Positions 34,309-43,299 of a DNA stretch of 64,000 nt are shown here, piece after piece. A program made the position numbers and the translations under genes. Each line of letters opens with the position of its first letter. The stretch's first letter is position 1. The stretch is from Companilactobacillus furfuricola (GTDB taxonomy: Bacteria > Bacillota > Bacilli > Lactobacillales > Lactobacillaceae), in the NCBI RefSeq assembly GCF_003946325.1, contig NZ_RHNT01000010.1, positions 1 to 64,000 of the forward strand, given 5' to 3'. The notes under the pieces were generated by a model. That model made no database searches. It was not told the DNA's origin and was given only the letters and a program-made list of their open reading frames with translations.

Positions 34309-34560
34309 AAAAAAATGCGTCCCAGAAATATAACTACAAAAATTGTAATCATATTTCTGGGACGCATCTTGCGCGGTTCCACCCAAATTAAAACTGTTAA
34401 AAACAGCTTTCACTCTATGGTTATAAAGTAACCAACCGAATATACAGTTTTATATGGAAGTGGTAACTCCAGTAATGGGTAAGCTTTCAGTAATCGTACC
34501 CTCCCTGAATAGAACCGAAGTGTTGTCTTTCATGTTTTTATTGAAACATTTATTATTTAG
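34309..34560 (-). promoter_or_regulatory. T-box riboswitch leader of thrS
   Basis: The minus-strand T-box sequence TTTGGGTGGAACCGCG (34372-34387) is followed by a very long terminator stem, ATGCGTCCCAGAAATAT (34315-34331) with its complement (34351-34367), then T7. Upstream stem I contains ACC/ACT triplets suitable for a Thr specifier, but I could not fix which. It fills the gene-free stretch 34278-34571. Confidence 0.92.
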
Positions 34561-34571
34561 ATTTGCAAGGG

Positions 34572-35483
34572 CTAACCCTTATTTCTTCGATTTCTTCCAG
34601 TCACAATAACTTCACGAGATAAGTATTTGACCCGCTCCATAATTCGAGCGGCTTTGACTGGTTCTTGCTCTCCCTTGGAATTTATCGCTAAATGAGCTTC
34701 AAGCTCTTTCATTGAAAAATTAGATGAGAAAAAGGTTGGCAAATTCTCTTGCATCCGATATTGCAAAATAACTCCTAGTACTTCGTCCCGCATCCAACTG
34801 GATAGAGAGTCTGCTCCAATATCGTCGATCATGAGAATTTGGGCAACTTTGATCTTATTGATCTTATCTAAAGTATTGTTATCGTTGATCGAATTCTTGA
34901 TCTCAACTGCAAAACTTGGAAAATGCATCATGGTCGACTTTACGCCACTAGTGTACAATTCATTGGCAATCGCTCCTAGTAAATAAGTCTTACCAACACC
35001 AAAATCACCAGCCAAATAAAGACCAGGTACAAAGTTTCCATCAGGTTGATAATCTTTAATAAAGTTAACTGCAGCAATAAATGCTTCCTGCCGACCATCA
35101 CCGTCATAGCTATCTAAACTCGCCTTGCGAACATCTTTAGGCATAGCAACTAGATTGAAACCAGATTCATAAGCTTTTTGCCGATCATTATTGATCTTTT
35201 GTTGGTTAGGCAAATAAGCACACTCAATGTAATGATTGCTTACTACCAAAGTAGGCACATAGTCTTTGGAAAACTCATTCGGTTTTGATTTGTGGTTGTA
35301 ATATTCGTAAATTGCGGCCGCACTGACTTCAATCGCATCTTTATTAAGTTTATCCTGATTTTGTCGTAAAAAAGAAACGACATCAGGATCATTCAAAGCT
35401 TGTTGCATTAACTTTTTGTAATTATCATTTTTGAAGTGATAATTTTGAAATCCGGCAGCTAAAACATCACCAAATTTTTCCAT
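34572..35483 (-). CDS. dnaI: Primosomal protein DnaI (helicase loader)
   Basis: AAA+ ATPase that loads the replicative helicase DnaC onto DNA. 303 aa: an N-terminal helicase-interacting domain without clear zinc ligands, then Walker A GDFGVGKTYLLG, Walker B ILMIDDIGAD and sensor I FFSSNFS. It follows dnaB by two bases; dnaB-dnaI pairing is standard in Firmicutes. The thrS T-box starts right after its stop. Confidence 0.96.
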   Translation of the reverse strand: MEKFGDVLAAGFQNYHFKNDNYKKLMQQALNDPDVVSFLRQNQDKLNKDAIEVSAAAIYEYYNHKSKPNEFSKDYVPTLVVSNHYIECAYLPNQQKINNDRQKAYESGFNLVAMPKDVRKASLDSYDGDGRQEAFIAAVNFIKDYQPDGNFVPGLYLAGDFGVGKTYLLGAIANELYTSGVKSTMMHFPSFAVEIKNSINDNNTLDKINKIKVAQILMIDDIGADSLSSWMRDEVLGVILQYRMQENLPTFFSSNFSMKELEAHLAINSKGEQEPVKAARIMERVKYLSREVIVTGRNRRNKG

Positions 35484-35485
35484 AT

Positions 35486-36841
35486 TTATTTATCCTTATT
35501 TCTTAGTTTTCGAAGCATTTCTTGACGCGATTTCTCAGCTTCAGAACTATTTTTATTTGTCACCGGTTTACTCTTGACCTTACTCCAGTCAGTCCCCTTT
35601 TCAATTTTGCGAGGAGCATTATTGTACCGGCGTTTGCCACGTGGACGATTTTGAAAATCGTTGATTCTCTTCAAAGCATCCTCTGGAGTTTTGACGCCGT
35701 TTTGTGTCCAGTCGTTAGCGACAGTTTCCATCAATGCTGTCGTCAAGGATGGCGAAGTTTGTAAAATATAATGCGTCATAATATTCAAGACTGCAGTTGG
35801 CAAAACCCGCTTGTATGCCAAGGTCCGCAGAGATCTTGATTCTGATGAACCGACAAATCCCCCACGTTGTTGCTTCTCTTCAGCTAAAAAGTCTGCTGGG
35901 CTCAACGATTTAGCCCGTTGAACTAACAATAAATTAGGGTCAGAGGCCCGTAAGGGTTGACTAGGCTGTTGCAGTGGCTGACTTTCTACTCTCGCAGAAA
36001 GGTTAGCTTTACCTTCAAAACGCTTTTGGGCAGCATTCTTCAAAGCATTAGGATCAATAGAATTGTCAACGATATTCATCGTTTCTCCAATCAAGTTGAT
36101 CATTGCGATCTCTGGAATATCGTAAAATTCATGCAAACTTAAGATCAATTCTTGATTCTTTAAAATTGATTCGTGAGAAACATGATACATATCAGTTGCC
36201 CGAGTTTCAACTAAGGAAAAATCAAAATTCTTAACATCTTGAACCGGAATAAACGGTTGATGTTCTGGAGAATTAGTAAATTTTCCTTGCGCCTTGGCCA
36301 CCGTTTCTGGTCGTTTCACTAAATCATCATTACTTACATGGAAAATCGACATAAAGTTTTTGCTGATCTCTCTAGCACCTTTTAACAGTTCATCTGAATG
36401 ACTGTATTTATTGACTAATGAACGATATTGCGTTTCGCCGATCTTTTCATACAGAAAAACACTTAAAATATCATCGGTTAAAAATTGATCAGCCGTGTAA
36501 GGTGTATATAACTGGTAAATATAAAATTCACCGATATCATCTGATTTTACAAATGACTTGATCAGATGCATTGCTTCAAGTTTCAACCGTTCATTGACAA
36601 AGGTACTCAGATCCATATCCAAAAGCGACATTAGAGTTGCATGACTTTCCCGATCAGTAATAATTTGTTTGTTCGGTACCTTCTGCCATAAAAACTGGTA
36701 TATCGAAAAAGCCTTGGCTCCGATCAGGGGCAAGTATAAATCGGTCAATACTTGTTGATCATCACTACCAAAACTTCCAGCAGGCAAAACCCAGTATCCA
36801 GTTAAAGGAGTTATTTGATTTTCTTCAGATTCAAACGTTAT
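35486..36841 (-). CDS. dnaB: Replication initiation and membrane attachment protein DnaB, probable AUA start
   Basis: Firmicute DnaB (not the helicase), acting with DnaD and DnaI to load helicase at oriC and restart sites. It has two DnaB_2/DDBH-type domains. DLYLPLIGAKAFSIYQFLW near the N-terminus and the YKRVLPTAVLNIMTHYIL segment in the C-terminal half are typical; the tail is basic. The conserved frame extends upstream of the first TTG (36787) through GYWVLPAGS. An ATA at 36839-36841 lies five bases after GGAGGGG, which is the only ribosome site; no ATG, GTG or TTG fits. That gives about 451 aa. A start at 36787 would give 433 aa without a ribosome site. Confidence 0.9.
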   Translation of the reverse strand: MTFESEENQITPLTGYWVLPAGSFGSDDQQVLTDLYLPLIGAKAFSIYQFLWQKVPNKQIITDRESHATLMSLLDMDLSTFVNERLKLEAMHLIKSFVKSDDIGEFYIYQLYTPYTADQFLTDDILSVFLYEKIGETQYRSLVNKYSHSDELLKGAREISKNFMSIFHVSNDDLVKRPETVAKAQGKFTNSPEHQPFIPVQDVKNFDFSLVETRATDMYHVSHESILKNQELILSLHEFYDIPEIAMINLIGETMNIVDNSIDPNALKNAAQKRFEGKANLSARVESQPLQQPSQPLRASDPNLLLVQRAKSLSPADFLAEEKQQRGGFVGSSESRSLRTLAYKRVLPTAVLNIMTHYILQTSPSLTTALMETVANDWTQNGVKTPEDALKRINDFQNRPRGKRRYNNAPRKIEKGTDWSKVKSKPVTNKNSSEAEKSRQEMLRKLRNKDK

Positions 36842-36850
36842 AAACCCCTC

Positions 36851-37354
36851 CTAATCTTTGTTGGCACCTTTCTTCTTGGCCGATTTAGCTTTATCGGTTT
36901 TGTCGTTTGCCATCATTTCTTGGACTTCATTCATAAATCCGGACATGTCCTTAAATTCACGGTATACACTGGCGAAACGAATATAAGTTACATCGTCTAC
37001 ATCAGCAAGTTCCTTCATGACGTGCTCACCGATATCTTGCGATTTAACTTCATTTTCACCAGTTGCTCTGATTTTATTTTCAACCTTATCGACAATGGCG
37101 TTCATTTGGTCCATTGTCACTGGTCTTTTTTCTGCAGCTCGAACTAGACCACGTAAGAGCTTCTCACGACGAAATTCTTCGCGATTACCATTTTTCTTGA
37201 TCACTAAAAGTGGAGATTTCTCAACTCGTTCAAAAGTTGTAAATCTAGTTCCACAATATTCACATTCTCTTCTTCTTCGAATTGCTCGACCTTCATCACT
37301 CGGTCGACTATCAACAACTTTAGACGAATCGTGATGGCAATGTGGACATATCAT
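36851..37354 (-). CDS. nrdR: Transcriptional repressor NrdR
   Basis: Zinc-finger/ATP-cone repressor of ribonucleotide reductase genes. 167 aa: zinc ribbon CPHC...CEYC with RPSDEGRAIRRRR, then the ATP-cone (VIKKNGNREEFRREKLLRGL). An Ala/Lys-rich tail follows. It lies between coaE and dnaB; the nrdR-dnaB-dnaI order is conserved in Firmicutes. Confidence 0.97.
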   Translation of the reverse strand: MICPHCHHDSSKVVDSRPSDEGRAIRRRRECEYCGTRFTTFERVEKSPLLVIKKNGNREEFRREKLLRGLVRAAEKRPVTMDQMNAIVDKVENKIRATGENEVKSQDIGEHVMKELADVDDVTYIRFASVYREFKDMSGFMNEVQEMMANDKTDKAKSAKKKGANKD

Positions 37355-37370
37355 AAGTTTTCCTCTTTTC

Positions 37371-37964
37371 TCAAAGTTGTTTTAGCAACAGTTTGATCTG
37401 TTTCTCTAAATCATCAATAGTTTGAGAATTGTCGATCCAGTAATCCGCTAATTCTCGCTTTTGTTCCATTGACATTTGCGCATTGATCTTATCTTCTGCC
37501 GCTTGTTTAGTAATATTATTTCGTTTAATCAATCGTTTTAGTTGTATTTCATGATCTACATACACAGCTATTGTAGCATCAAAATACTCTTGATAGTGAC
37601 TTTCAAACAATAGCTGGATCTCAAATATATAGGTCTGCTGGCTTTGATCATTTTTAGCTTCATCGATCATTTTTAAGATCTTTTTCCGGATCAATGGACC
37701 AGTTATCCCTGTCAAAAGCTTTAATTGTCGCCGATCTGAAAAAACAATCCGGCCTAATTTTTTCCGATCAAGCGTCCCGTCCGATAACAAAATCGACTTG
37801 CCGAATTGCTTTGTGATTTGCCTTAAGCCTGTAGTTCCTGGCTCCACAACTATCCGGGCTACCTGATCAGCATCATAAATTTTGCAGCCTAATTTCTGAA
37901 AAATATTTAATATAGTAGTTTTACCAGCAGCGATACCACCAGTCAATCCATAGATTTTACTCAT
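37371..37964 (-). CDS. coaE: Dephospho-CoA kinase
   Basis: Last step of CoA synthesis: phosphorylates the 3'-OH of dephospho-CoA. 197 aa, P-loop GLTGGIAAGKTTI, DADQVAR, then the lid RLIKRNNIT. It overlaps mutM by four bases (ATGA type), a standard polA-mutM-coaE arrangement. Confidence 0.96.
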   Translation of the reverse strand: MSKIYGLTGGIAAGKTTILNIFQKLGCKIYDADQVARIVVEPGTTGLRQITKQFGKSILLSDGTLDRKKLGRIVFSDRRQLKLLTGITGPLIRKKILKMIDEAKNDQSQQTYIFEIQLLFESHYQEYFDATIAVYVDHEIQLKRLIKRNNITKQAAEDKINAQMSMEQKRELADYWIDNSQTIDDLEKQIKLLLKQL

Positions 37965-38788
37965 TTAGCTACCTGACACTTTGGACAAAAATGGGTTCCA
38001 CGGCCACCGACCTTGATCTTTTCGATTTCAGTCCCACATCTTGGACAAGGTTGACCTTCTTTACCATAGACTTTCAAATGATCCTGCATGTTTCCTTTAT
38101 GACCGTTGGCATCTAAGTAAGTTCTAATAGTTGATCCACCAGACTTTATGGCCTTGTCGATCTCTGAATTAGAACATTTAATAATAGTCTTGATCTCTTC
38201 ATCCGTGAGATGATCGGCTTTTGTTTCGGGATGGATCTTAGCTTGCCAAAGAACCTCATCGACATAAATATTACCCAAACCGCCCATAACTGATTGGTCT
38301 AGTAAAACTGTCTTAATATCTTTTCGATGGCGCATGATCCGCGGTTTGATATTTTCAAAAGTAAAATCAGGTGCTAAAGGTTCTGGTCCCAATTTCTTTA
38401 AAGATTTATTCTCAGATAACCGATCAGTCGGCCACAACTGCATCCGCCCAAATTTTCTGACATCATTGTAAATCAACATTTGACCGTCATCCAAAGTAAA
38501 AATAGCATGCGAATGCTTATCGATTGCGTTCTTATCAGCGGAAACTCGATATTTACCTTCCATGCGCAGATGGCTAATAATGGTATAACCATTATCCAGT
38601 TCTATTAGTAAAAATTTGGCACGCCGACCAATGTTGGAAATAGTTGCTCCGGAAACCGTTTCAATGAATTCATCAACATCTCCAGTGATCAAATTTTGAT
38701 AACGGATCTCAACACTGATTATTTTCTTATTTAAAACTTGATCGATCAGTCCCCGACGGACTGTCTCAACCTCTGGCATTTCTGGCAT
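37961..38788 (-). CDS. mutM: Formamidopyrimidine-DNA glycosylase
   Basis: Removes 8-oxoG and formamidopyrimidines with AP-lyase activity. 275 aa: the catalytic N-terminal Pro-Glu (MPEMPEVETVRRG, active as P2E3 after Met removal), the catalytic Lys in SHLRMEGKYRV, the H2TH segment and the C-terminal zinc finger CPRC...CPKC. All key residues are present. Confidence 0.97.
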   Translation of the reverse strand: MPEMPEVETVRRGLIDQVLNKKIISVEIRYQNLITGDVDEFIETVSGATISNIGRRAKFLLIELDNGYTIISHLRMEGKYRVSADKNAIDKHSHAIFTLDDGQMLIYNDVRKFGRMQLWPTDRLSENKSLKKLGPEPLAPDFTFENIKPRIMRHRKDIKTVLLDQSVMGGLGNIYVDEVLWQAKIHPETKADHLTDEEIKTIIKCSNSEIDKAIKSGGSTIRTYLDANGHKGNMQDHLKVYGKEGQPCPRCGTEIEKIKVGGRGTHFCPKCQVAK

Positions 38789-38809
38789 TCAATTCACCTA
38801 CGATTTTAT

Positions 38810-41467
38810 TTATTTAGCTTCATACCATGTCTTTCCATGAGCAGATTCTACTTTCAAAGGCACATCTAATTTCACAGCAGAATCCATCACACTTGGTACT
38901 AATTTCTCCAAAATTGGAATTTCTGATTTTGGTGCTTCAAAGATCATTTCATCATGTACTTGTAGTAATAAATTAGCTTGTAGATTTTCTTCACGTAATT
39001 TATTTTGCATGTTGATCATGGCAACTTTAATAATATCAGCGGCACTACCTTGGATCGGTGTATTCATCGCTGTTCTCTGGGCAAAATTACGCAAGGCAAA
39101 ATTCTTTGCATGAATATCTGGCAAATAGCGACGACGATGCATAATGGTTTCAACATAGCCATTTTCGCGCGCAAATTTAACAATCTCGTCCATGTATTTT
39201 TTCACACCTGGGTATTGTTCAAAATAACTATCAATAAATTGTCCAGCTTCTTTTCTAGTAATACCGATATTTTGAGACAAACCATAATCACTAATACCGT
39301 AAACGATCCCAAAATTAGTTGCCTTAGCTTTACGACGCATATCAGGAGTAACTTCATCGGTACTATTCAAACCAAAGATATTCATTGCTGTATGGGCATG
39401 GATATCATAGTCTTCTTTAAAGGCCTCTTGCATAGTCTCATCACCAGAAATATGGGCCAAGACTCGTAATTCAACTTGAGAGTAATCGGCCGAAAACATT
39501 TCCCAGTCCTCGTGTTGTGGGACAAAAGCCTTTCTGATCTGACGCCCCTCATCGATCCTGATCGGAATATTTTGTAGATTAGGCTCGATTGAAGACAATC
39601 TACCCGTTTGGGTCAATGTTTGTTGATAAATAGTATGGATCTTATTGTCTGGTTGAATGAATTTTTGAAGTCCAATCGCATAAGTAGAGTTGATCTTGGA
39701 AAGTTGGCGATAATCGAGGATCTTTTGAACTACTGGTGACTTATCTTTCAATTGTTCCAAAACATCAACCGCTGTTGAATAACCAGTTTTAGTCTTCTTG
39801 ATAACTGGCAATTTCAGATCTTCGAACAAAACTACACCTAGCTGTTTTGGGGAATTGATATTAAATTCTTTCCCTGCTTCTTGGTAGATCGCATTTTCAA
39901 TATCAGCTAATCTTTGGGCAAAAGAATTTTCCATTTCTTTGAGCTTAGACGTTTGAACCGTCACACCGGCAAGCTCCATGTCTGATAAAACAACAGTCAA
40001 CGGTAATTCGATTTCGTCATATAAACTATCTTGATCATTGTCTTTTAGCTCTGCCAGCATCTTATCGCGCAATGCATTGATCAATTGAGCTTGTTGACTA
40101 AGGTAGTTCAATAATTTCTCACGGTCTTCTGGGACTGCCCGTTTAACGCCTTTACCATAAAATTCATCGGCGCTTGGCAATTGTTGGCCATAATTTTGTG
40201 CAACTAATCCAATATCAGTCTTGTTATCGTTCGTATCTAACAGATATGCCACGAGCAGCATGTCAAAGCTTACCCCAGCAAACTTGCAGTCATAGCGATG
40301 CAATAATGCAATAGACCGTTTGTAGTCGAAGACGTACTTCTCTTTCTTATCATCTGCTAGCCAATCTTTAAATGCTTGATTTTCTAAAATCGTAACATCA
40401 TCAGTAGCGTAATATTTACCAGCGCTTAACACTGCTAGTCCAATTATAGGTGTAACATGATAATTTTCACCGAGATTCTCGACCACGATTGTTTGTGGGC
40501 CATCATCTTGAACAATTTGATCCACCGCAGCATTATCTAGCTCGGCAAATTCAATTTTCTCCAATTTATCCGCACTAGCTTCTGGAGAAATATTCATTTT
40601 CTCTAAAAATGAATTGAAACCAAGCTTCTGGTAAAACTTGATCAATTGTTCCTGATTATCGCCAGCATATTCTAGATCAGCCAATTTCAATTCGACTGGA
40701 GCTTCTAGAGTGATCGTAGCTAACTTCTTGCTTAAAAAGGCTTGATCCTTGTCATTGATCAAATGTTCCTTCAGTTTGCTCTTCTTCATCTCATCAATAT
40801 TGTCATAAATACCTTCCATACTTCCATACTGACCGATCAACTTAAGAGCAGTCTTCTCTCCGACTTTTTCAACGCCAGGATAATGGTCAGAATTATCACC
40901 CATCAATCCTTTCATATCAATGATCTGGGCGGGAGTAATGCCTAGTTTTTCTTTAACATGTTCAGGAGTATAAGCCTCAGTTTCGGTGACACCTTTAACG
41001 TTGACCCGTACAGTGACCTTTTGAGTAGTCAACTGCGTCAAATCACGGTCACCAGTGACGATCGTCACATCCATCGAATCAGCCTCACCAAAACGAGACA
41101 TCGTACCGATAATGTCATCAGCTTCATAATCTTTGAGCTCATAAGTCTTGATACCACGCAAATTCAGCAGCTCTTTGATCAACGGCAGCTGCTCGATCAA
41201 TTCAGGCGGAGTCTTAGCACGACCGCCCTTGTATTCGGAATACATCTTCGTCCTAAAAGTAGTCTTACCCGCATCAAAAGCCACCAACGCGTGCGTCGGT
41301 TTTTCTTCCTTCAAGATAATATCTAACATGTTATTAAAAGCATAAAGAGCATTAGTATGGATCCCCTCACCAGTTACAAACTTATCGAGGACATTGTGCA
41401 TAGCAAAAAATGCCCGAAATGAAACACTATTTCCATCAATTAATAATAATTTTTTATTTTCAGTCAT
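38810..41467 (-). CDS. polA: DNA polymerase I
   Basis: 885 aa from the ATG at 41467 (GGGAGAA upstream); the longer frame to 41554 is unsupported. The 5'-nuclease domain occupies about 1-290 (LLLIDGNSVSFRAFFA, IVTGDRDLTQL, GLMGDNSDHYPG). The 3'-5' exonuclease region (about 300-465) is degenerate: the usual metal-binding DxE pair is absent, as in Bacillus Pol I, so proofreading is unlikely. The polymerase domain has motif A DYSQVELRVLAH, motif B RRKAKATNFGIVYG and motif C QVHDEMIFE. It heads the polA-mutM-coaE-nrdR-dnaB-dnaI run. Confidence 0.98.
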   Translation of the reverse strand: MTENKKLLLIDGNSVSFRAFFAMHNVLDKFVTGEGIHTNALYAFNNMLDIILKEEKPTHALVAFDAGKTTFRTKMYSEYKGGRAKTPPELIEQLPLIKELLNLRGIKTYELKDYEADDIIGTMSRFGEADSMDVTIVTGDRDLTQLTTQKVTVRVNVKGVTETEAYTPEHVKEKLGITPAQIIDMKGLMGDNSDHYPGVEKVGEKTALKLIGQYGSMEGIYDNIDEMKKSKLKEHLINDKDQAFLSKKLATITLEAPVELKLADLEYAGDNQEQLIKFYQKLGFNSFLEKMNISPEASADKLEKIEFAELDNAAVDQIVQDDGPQTIVVENLGENYHVTPIIGLAVLSAGKYYATDDVTILENQAFKDWLADDKKEKYVFDYKRSIALLHRYDCKFAGVSFDMLLVAYLLDTNDNKTDIGLVAQNYGQQLPSADEFYGKGVKRAVPEDREKLLNYLSQQAQLINALRDKMLAELKDNDQDSLYDEIELPLTVVLSDMELAGVTVQTSKLKEMENSFAQRLADIENAIYQEAGKEFNINSPKQLGVVLFEDLKLPVIKKTKTGYSTAVDVLEQLKDKSPVVQKILDYRQLSKINSTYAIGLQKFIQPDNKIHTIYQQTLTQTGRLSSIEPNLQNIPIRIDEGRQIRKAFVPQHEDWEMFSADYSQVELRVLAHISGDETMQEAFKEDYDIHAHTAMNIFGLNSTDEVTPDMRRKAKATNFGIVYGISDYGLSQNIGITRKEAGQFIDSYFEQYPGVKKYMDEIVKFARENGYVETIMHRRRYLPDIHAKNFALRNFAQRTAMNTPIQGSAADIIKVAMINMQNKLREENLQANLLLQVHDEMIFEAPKSEIPILEKLVPSVMDSAVKLDVPLKVESAHGKTWYEAK

Positions 41468-41570
41468 GTTTTCTCCCATTAAACCACAGTTAATCACTTT
41501 ATATTTTACCAAAAACAACCAAGCAGTTACAGCCAAAGGCACGAAGCTCTCCAACAGATTGTGAAAAATA

Positions 41571-41754
41571 ATAAAGAGCGCGGAAGATAATGGTCAGCTA
41601 CCGAGGATTTAGGGACTACCAGCTCTGGAGTGCCACGCAGTGGTGCTCGCTGGTAGTTTCTAAACCGGAAGTCGCTATTATCTGCAGCGCGTTTCCGCTA
41701 ATAAAGAGCGTGGAAGATGATGGTCAGCTACCGAGGATTTAGGGGCTGCCAGCT
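41571..41754. repeat. Second structured repeat: large imperfect hairpin plus truncated tandem copy
   Basis: Unit 1 (41571-41700) folds into a long imperfect hairpin: ACTACCAGC/GCTGGTAGT (41615-41623/41649-41657), TTTAG/CTAAA, AGATAAT/ATTATCT and an outer GCGC/GCGC pair, with an apical GCCAC/GTGGT. Exactly 130 bases later (41701-41754) the 5' arm recurs as a near-identical 54-nt copy with transitions only (C to T, A to G), but without its partner arm. It is unrelated in sequence to the larger repeat family and lies between polA and the MFS terminator. It contains no gene. The rest of 41468-41809 is the polA promoter region and that terminator. Confidence 0.75.
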
Positions 41755-41773
41755 ATAATGCTGAGCTAATTTC

Positions 41774-41804
41774 AAAAAAATAACATCAGTCCCCTGATGT
41801 TATA
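41774..41804 (-). terminator. Terminator of the MFS gene
   Basis: Minus-strand ATAACATCAG/CTGATGTTAT (10 bp) followed by T7. Confidence 0.92.
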
Positions 41805-41809
41805 AAAAG

Positions 41810-43210
41810 TTACTTCGCATTTTTTTCATAGCGATAATTTACATAAATAACGCTAAGTAAAATCAAAACAGCTAAAACCAAAACAACTACAAAGTCAATT
41901 CGAGCACCTAGAGCCGTATTGACCGCTTCACCCTTGGATCCTGAATAAATTGCCACTGATGAAATAACCACGGACAACACATTCGTACCTAAAGACCCAG
42001 CATACTGTTGCATCATACTAAACAACGAATTCTGGTCAGATTTTTTAGGACCAGAAACTTGCACTGACCCATCAGACAAAGTCGTACCAAATCCAAAATT
42101 AAAACCGATCCGGACCACTGTGTAAATCAAGGCAATACCAATGATACTCAACTCAGCACCAAAAAAGACAAACAGCAATGATCCTAATGTAATCATAATC
42201 CCCGAAGTAACCAACGGAGTCATCGGACCCTTCTTATCGTATAAATACCCAGCATAAGGACCAACGATCGCCCCGATCAAAGAACCAGGCAAAAGCATCA
42301 AGCCAGCTTGAGAAGCATTAGCCTTCAAAACCGTTTGAGCAAACACCGGTAAAACAAAAGACAAACCAATATTGATAAATTGCAGTGAAAAATAACTAAA
42401 CAAACGCAGACGCAAAACCGGCAACTTCAAAATAGAAAAGTCGATCAATTGACGATCAGAATGTTGATTATAAAACCAATACCCGATCATGAAAAAAACA
42501 GATACGACTAACCAAGCAAGAAATTGCCAAGAAAGCCAGCCATTTCGACCAGCCTGATCAAAAGTAAATAAAATCATCGTAAAAATAACCGCGATACCAA
42601 CAACACCAAAGTAATCAAACTTAATACCGTCAGCGCCGGCAGCCTTACCACGAATAGTAAAAAATCCCAAAATACTCAAAAACAAAATAATAGGCACAAC
42701 ACCCACAAAAATAGCACGCCAAGACCAAAGATCACTAACAACCCCACCATAAGTAGGGCCAAGAGCCGGTGCCAAAGAAATAATAATACTGGCAAATCCA
42801 GTATAAACACCAAGCTTGGAAGAAGGAATCTCGGTAAAAATCAAATTAAACATCAAAGGAGTAGCCAACCCAGTAGAAACCGCCTGGATCAAACGACCAA
42901 TAAGCAAAATAGCAAAATCATTAGAAAACAAACAAACCAAAGTCCCCAAAAAACAAAGCGTCGCCGCAAAAACAAAAATCTTCCGGGGATCAAACTTCTT
43001 CAAAACAAAAGCAGTAGTACTCATAACAATAGTAGTCAACAACAAATAACCAGTAGTCAACCACTGAACAGTCCCCAAACTAACATTCAACTGTTGAGTC
43101 AATTCAGGAAAAGTAACATTCATCGAAGTCTCAATCAAGACCCCAGTAAAAGTAAGCAAACCAACCGCCAGAATCGACAATTTAAGACGAAGCGACACCT
43201 TAGAATTCAT
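41810..43210 (-). CDS. MFS drug exporter, DHA2 (EmrB/QacA) family
   Basis: Proton-coupled exporter of 466 aa with about 14 TM helices. N-terminal features include MNVTFPELTQQLNVS and VQWLTTGYLL (motif D1-like), then GRLIQAVSTGLATPL and the antiporter motif C-like region ALGPTYGGVVSDLWSW. Drug specificity is unknown. AAGAGGA lies before the ATG. The gene has a strong codon gradient: 17 of 18 third positions are G/T near repeat C (42961-43020) versus 13 of 21 at the far end (41881-41940). It is monocistronic. Confidence 0.93.
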   Translation of the reverse strand: MNSKVSLRLKLSILAVGLLTFTGVLIETSMNVTFPELTQQLNVSLGTVQWLTTGYLLLTTIVMSTTAFVLKKFDPRKIFVFAATLCFLGTLVCLFSNDFAILLIGRLIQAVSTGLATPLMFNLIFTEIPSSKLGVYTGFASIIISLAPALGPTYGGVVSDLWSWRAIFVGVVPIILFLSILGFFTIRGKAAGADGIKFDYFGVVGIAVIFTMILFTFDQAGRNGWLSWQFLAWLVVSVFFMIGYWFYNQHSDRQLIDFSILKLPVLRLRLFSYFSLQFINIGLSFVLPVFAQTVLKANASQAGLMLLPGSLIGAIVGPYAGYLYDKKGPMTPLVTSGIMITLGSLLFVFFGAELSIIGIALIYTVVRIGFNFGFGTTLSDGSVQVSGPKKSDQNSLFSMMQQYAGSLGTNVLSVVISSVAIYSGSKGEAVNTALGARIDFVVVLVLAVLILLSVIYVNYRYEKNAK

Positions 43211-43299
43211 AAAAAATCCTCTTTTCAGAAAATAAATACTTAGTAATTATAGCAAAAGAAAGAAAAATCAATAATAAATAACAAAAAATAAGAAGAAAA

